The notes beneath the pieces were generated by a model, which was not told where the DNA came from, searched no databases, and saw only the letters and a list, made by a program, of their open reading frames with translations. Below are positions 61,406 through 64,000 of a stretch of DNA of 64,000 nt, piece after piece. The position numbers and the translations under genes are program-made. Source of the stretch: Microbacterium oleivorans (lineage in GTDB: Bacteria > Actinomycetota > Actinomycetes > Actinomycetales > Microbacteriaceae); NCBI RefSeq assembly GCF_023715745.1, contig NZ_JAMBOV010000002.1:496001-560000 (forward strand). The letters run 5' to 3'. Position 1 is the first letter of the stretch. Every line of letters starts with the position of its first letter.

Positions 61406-63165
61406 CCCTGCACACCGCGGGGATTCGCTGCCGCCCAGAGGATGCCGGTGGCACGGTCCGCGCCCACCGCCGACAGCCTGCCGAGCGCCCAGTCGCCGGC
61501 GCGGCTGACGGTGTGTCCGAGGGCGGAGAGACCCCGGAGGACCTCTTCGCCGAGACGGTCCTCGGCGACGACGCCGGTCGGATCCCAGGTTCGAGGCCAG
61601 AACGAATCGACCATCGCCGTCGTGTGGAGGGTGGGGGCGTCGATCGCCTGCTGCGCGGTGTAGCCGCCCACGAACATCCGCAGCAGCATGGGGAGCTGCC
61701 ACTGATCCTGCTGGTCGCCGCCGGGCGTCCCCAGGGCGATCCGGGTGTCGCCGTCGTGCACGAGAGTCGGCGACAGCGTCGTACGGGGCCGCGCACCGGG
61801 TCGGAGCGCCGCGGGCGAGTGCTCGTCCAGCCAGCACATCTGCAGGCGGGTTCCGAGGCAGAAGCCCAGTGAGGGGATGGTCGGGGACGACTGCAGCCAC
61901 CCGCCCGACGGCGTGACGGACACGACGTTGCCCCACCGATCGGCGACGTCGATGTGGCACGTGTCGCCTCGCGTCGAGCCGGACCGGTCGACGGTCGGCT
62001 CGCCGGTGCCCGCGGCCGCGGCGACGTCGCGACGGAGCGGCGGTGTCCAGGGGTCGGTGTCCGCACGTCGCGCGGGGCGCCACTGCGACGAGGCCCGCGC
62101 GCCCAGGTCGGCGCGCCGATCGGCGGCGACCTCGTCGGTGAGGAGGGCACCGGCATCCGCTCCGTCGCCGAAGGACGCGTCGCGATCGGCGAGGACGAGC
62201 TTGAGCGTCTCGACGAGGGTGTGGGCTCCCGCCGTGGTCGAGGGGTCGAGCAGGTCGTCGGGAAGGGGCACCATGATCCGCAGCGCGGCGAGGAGCGCGG
62301 GACCCTGCGACCAGGCATCCGCTTTGAACACCCTGCGCCCGCGGAAGGCGACCGACAGCGGCTGCTCGTACCGGGCAGGTGCCTCGACGAGGTCCTCGCG
62401 GGTGAGGACGGCGGCGTGATCGGTGCCGCTCGAATGACGGTGCGGATCTGCGAGGACCTCGCAGGCGTCACCGAGGAGCTCGCGCCACTCCGAGCGGGCC
62501 GCGTCGATGGCGGCGACACGGTCGCCCCTGTCCGCGCCGGCCGCCGCGAGACGGCGCAGCACCGCGGCATAGGCGGGGTTGCGGTGCAAGGTTCCCGCGT
62601 CCGCGGGGGAGCCGTCGGGCATCCACAGCTCGGCGGAGGCGGGCCAGTGATCCCGGAACAGGTCCGCGACCCGTCCGATCGTCGCCGACGCCGCAGGAAG
62701 CAGCGGATGCCCCGCCTCGGCGTAGTCGATCGCGAACGACAGCACGTCGGCGACCGACCAGGTGCCGTGGTCGCGGAGGAGGAGCAGCCACGCGTCGACC
62801 GCGGCCGGGATCGCCGCGGCGAGTCCGCCGGCACCCGGGACGAGGTCGAGGCCCTCGCGTCGGAAATGCGCGATGGTCGCGCCGGCGGGCGCTGCACCCT
62901 GGCCCATGAGGACGGTGGGGGTCGGGGCGTCCGCCGGTTGGAAGAGCCCGACCAGGTCGCCGCCGGGCCCGTTCAGGTGCGGCTCCACGATGTGCAGCAC
63001 GAACCCGCCGGCGCAGGCGGCGTCGAAGGCGTTGCCGCCGCGTTCGAGCACCGCCATCGCCACGGCCGTCGCCGTGGCGTGCGTCGACGCGGCCATGCCG
63101 AAGGTCCCGGTCAGCTGCGGGCGCGTCGTGAACGCCGACGGCGCTGTGTATCCGGCGGTCGTCAT
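61387..63165 (-). CDS. ggt: gamma-glutamyltransferase family Ntn-hydrolase
   Basis: A 592-residue proenzyme. The N-terminal part has MAASTHATATAVAMAVLERGG and VEPHLNGPGGD. Autocleavage is expected before the Thr in RGDTCHIDVADRWGN, where the second residue is Cys instead of the usual Thr; the nucleophile itself is kept. The C-terminal part has LRPGARPRTTLSPTLV and LGTPGGDQQDQWQLPML. No signal peptide is obvious, so it may be cytosolic. True substrates may be gamma-glutamyl or other acyl compounds. It starts 10 nt after the M24 peptidase gene and probably shares its mRNA. Confidence 0.92.
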   Translation of the reverse strand: MTTAGYTAPSAFTTRPQLTGTFGMAASTHATATAVAMAVLERGGNAFDAACAGGFVLHIVEPHLNGPGGDLVGLFQPADAPTPTVLMGQGAAPAGATIAHFRREGLDLVPGAGGLAAAIPAAVDAWLLLLRDHGTWSVADVLSFAIDYAEAGHPLLPAASATIGRVADLFRDHWPASAELWMPDGSPADAGTLHRNPAYAAVLRRLAAAGADRGDRVAAIDAARSEWRELLGDACEVLADPHRHSSGTDHAAVLTREDLVEAPARYEQPLSVAFRGRRVFKADAWSQGPALLAALRIMVPLPDDLLDPSTTAGAHTLVETLKLVLADRDASFGDGADAGALLTDEVAADRRADLGARASSQWRPARRADTDPWTPPLRRDVAAAAGTGEPTVDRSGSTRGDTCHIDVADRWGNVVSVTPSGGWLQSSPTIPSLGFCLGTRLQMCWLDEHSPAALRPGARPRTTLSPTLVHDGDTRIALGTPGGDQQDQWQLPMLLRMFVGGYTAQQAIDAPTLHTTAMVDSFWPRTWDPTGVVAEDRLGEEVLRGLSALGHTVSRAGDWALGRLSAVGADRATGILWAAANPRGVQGYAAGR

Positions 63166-63175
63166 CGAGCGGATC

Positions 63176-64000
63176 TCAGGCGCGGCCGCGTGCGATCCAG
63201 GCCTCGACCTCGTCCGCGGTCCGAGGGATGTCGGCCGACAGGTTCACCGGGCCGTCGGCGGTCATGAGGATGTCGTCCTCGATGCGCACCCCGATGCCGC
63301 GGAACTCCTCGGGCACGGTGAGATCGTCGATCTGGAAGTACAGCCCGGGCTCGATCGTGAAGACCATCCCCGCCTCGAGCTCGCCGTCGTAGTACATCTC
63401 GCGGCGGGCCTGTGCGCAGTCGTGCACGTCGATGCCGAGGTGGTGGCTCGTGCCGTGGACCATGTAGCGGCGGTGCTGGCCGCCGCGGTCGGCGTCGAGC
63501 GCCTCCTCCGCGCTCACGGGCAGGAGACCCCATTCGGCCGTGCGGGCCGCGATGACGGCCATGGCCGCCTCGTGGATGGTGCGGAACTTCACGCCCGGTC
63601 GCGCGGCGGCGAAGGCCGCGTCGGCGGCCTCGACGACGGCGTCGTAGATGCGTCGCTGCACCGCGGAGAAGGTCCCCGACACGGGAAGCGTTCGCGTGAT
63701 GTCAGCTGTGTAGAGGCTGTCGACCTCGACGCCCGCGTCGATGAGGACGAGATCACCGGGCACGACGGCGCCGTCGTTGCGGGTCCAGTGCAGGTAACAG
63801 GCGTGGGGACCCGAGGCGGCGATGGTGTCGTAGCCCTCGCCGTTGCCGTCGGTGCGCGCGCGCAGATGGAAGACCCCCTCGATCGCCCGCTCGCCTCGCC
63901 GTGTGTCGACGATGCGCGGGAGCTCGGCGATGATGTCGTCGAAGCCGCGGCCGGTGGCCTCGACCGCGAGACGCATCTGGGCGATCTCGTACGGATCCTT
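63176..64000 (-). CDS. pepP: M24 Xaa-Pro aminopeptidase, 5' truncated
   Basis: The C-terminal 274 residues of an aminopeptidase P-type M24 metalloenzyme; the frame is open to the window edge and begins KDPYEIAQMRLAVEATGRG. The two-metal site is visible: LIDAGVEVDSLYTADITRT (two Asp), VHGTSHHLGIDVHD (His), TIEPGLYFQ (Glu) and GIGVRIEDDI (Glu). It removes N-terminal residues next to proline. With the gamma-glutamyltransferase gene behind it, it suggests a small peptide-breakdown operon. Confidence 0.93.
   Translation of the reverse strand, partial: KDPYEIAQMRLAVEATGRGFDDIIAELPRIVDTRRGERAIEGVFHLRARTDGNGEGYDTIAASGPHACYLHWTRNDGAVVPGDLVLIDAGVEVDSLYTADITRTLPVSGTFSAVQRRIYDAVVEAADAAFAAARPGVKFRTIHEAAMAVIAARTAEWGLLPVSAEEALDADRGGQHRRYMVHGTSHHLGIDVHDCAQARREMYYDGELEAGMVFTIEPGLYFQIDDLTVPEEFRGIGVRIEDDILMTADGPVNLSADIPRTADEVEAWIARGRA

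Overview
The window is a chromosomal segment of a high-GC actinobacterium, most likely Microbacterium or a close relative in Microbacteriaceae. The evidence is a GC-rich, tightly packed gene set, a DUF7882-type protein, a DUF3117 micro-protein, the FdxC-like ferredoxin/dapC/gltA/dapD/dapE and tatB/mrp/DUF1003 neighbourhoods, and -10 boxes of the TAGACT/TAGGCT type placed 6-8 nt before start codons. No rRNA, tRNA, phage, insertion sequence or CRISPR array was seen. No gene-free stretch exceeds about 300 bases. The first gene (ispH) and the last (an M24 peptidase) are cut by the window edges.

Layout. 1-5.8 kb: ispH, a membrane protein, a secreted Ig-like/lectin/M23 protein, then the divergent pair fba and glpX. 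5.8-15.4 kb: rmuC, a DEDDh exonuclease, ychF, an alpha/beta hydrolase fold protein without its serine, two AraC paralogues around a DUF7882 gene, CopC, a DJ-1/PfpI protein, a 45-aa Cys-rich peptide and a DHA2 exporter. 15.4-25.2 kb: an ABC exporter, then the minus-strand NAD operon nrtR-nadA-nadB-nadC-cysteine desulfurase-glycosyltransferase, and a MarP-like protease. 25.2-31.2 kb: a tandem glycine riboswitch ahead of sdaA-gcvT-gcvH-gcvP, which together turn glycine into one-carbon units, serine and pyruvate. 31.2-33.4 kb: three 71-bp palindromic repeats around an AbiEi/DUF559 gene, then a CPBP protease.

33.5-45.5 kb holds two complete peptide ABC importers in tandem. Each has two permeases, a fused double ATPase and a lipoprotein, in different gene orders, and their upstream regions share a promoter/leader layout. 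45.5-55.6 kb: typA, azlCD, ferredoxin, and the succinyl branch of lysine/DAP synthesis (dapC, dapD, dapE) with gltA. 55.6-64 kb: a DUF3117 micro-protein, an O-methyltransferase, tatB, mrp, DUF1003, a CBS/MgtE-N protein, a stress protein, a hydrolase, a gamma-glutamyltransferase and a proline peptidase.

No wholly new multi-gene system is obvious. The most unusual signals are DNA-level: the 71-bp repeat family, one copy of which supplies the end of a nuclease-like gene; the recurring GGATGCC/GGCATCC word that fixes less-used codons; the many leaderless promoters; and the matched promoter modules of the two peptide importers.
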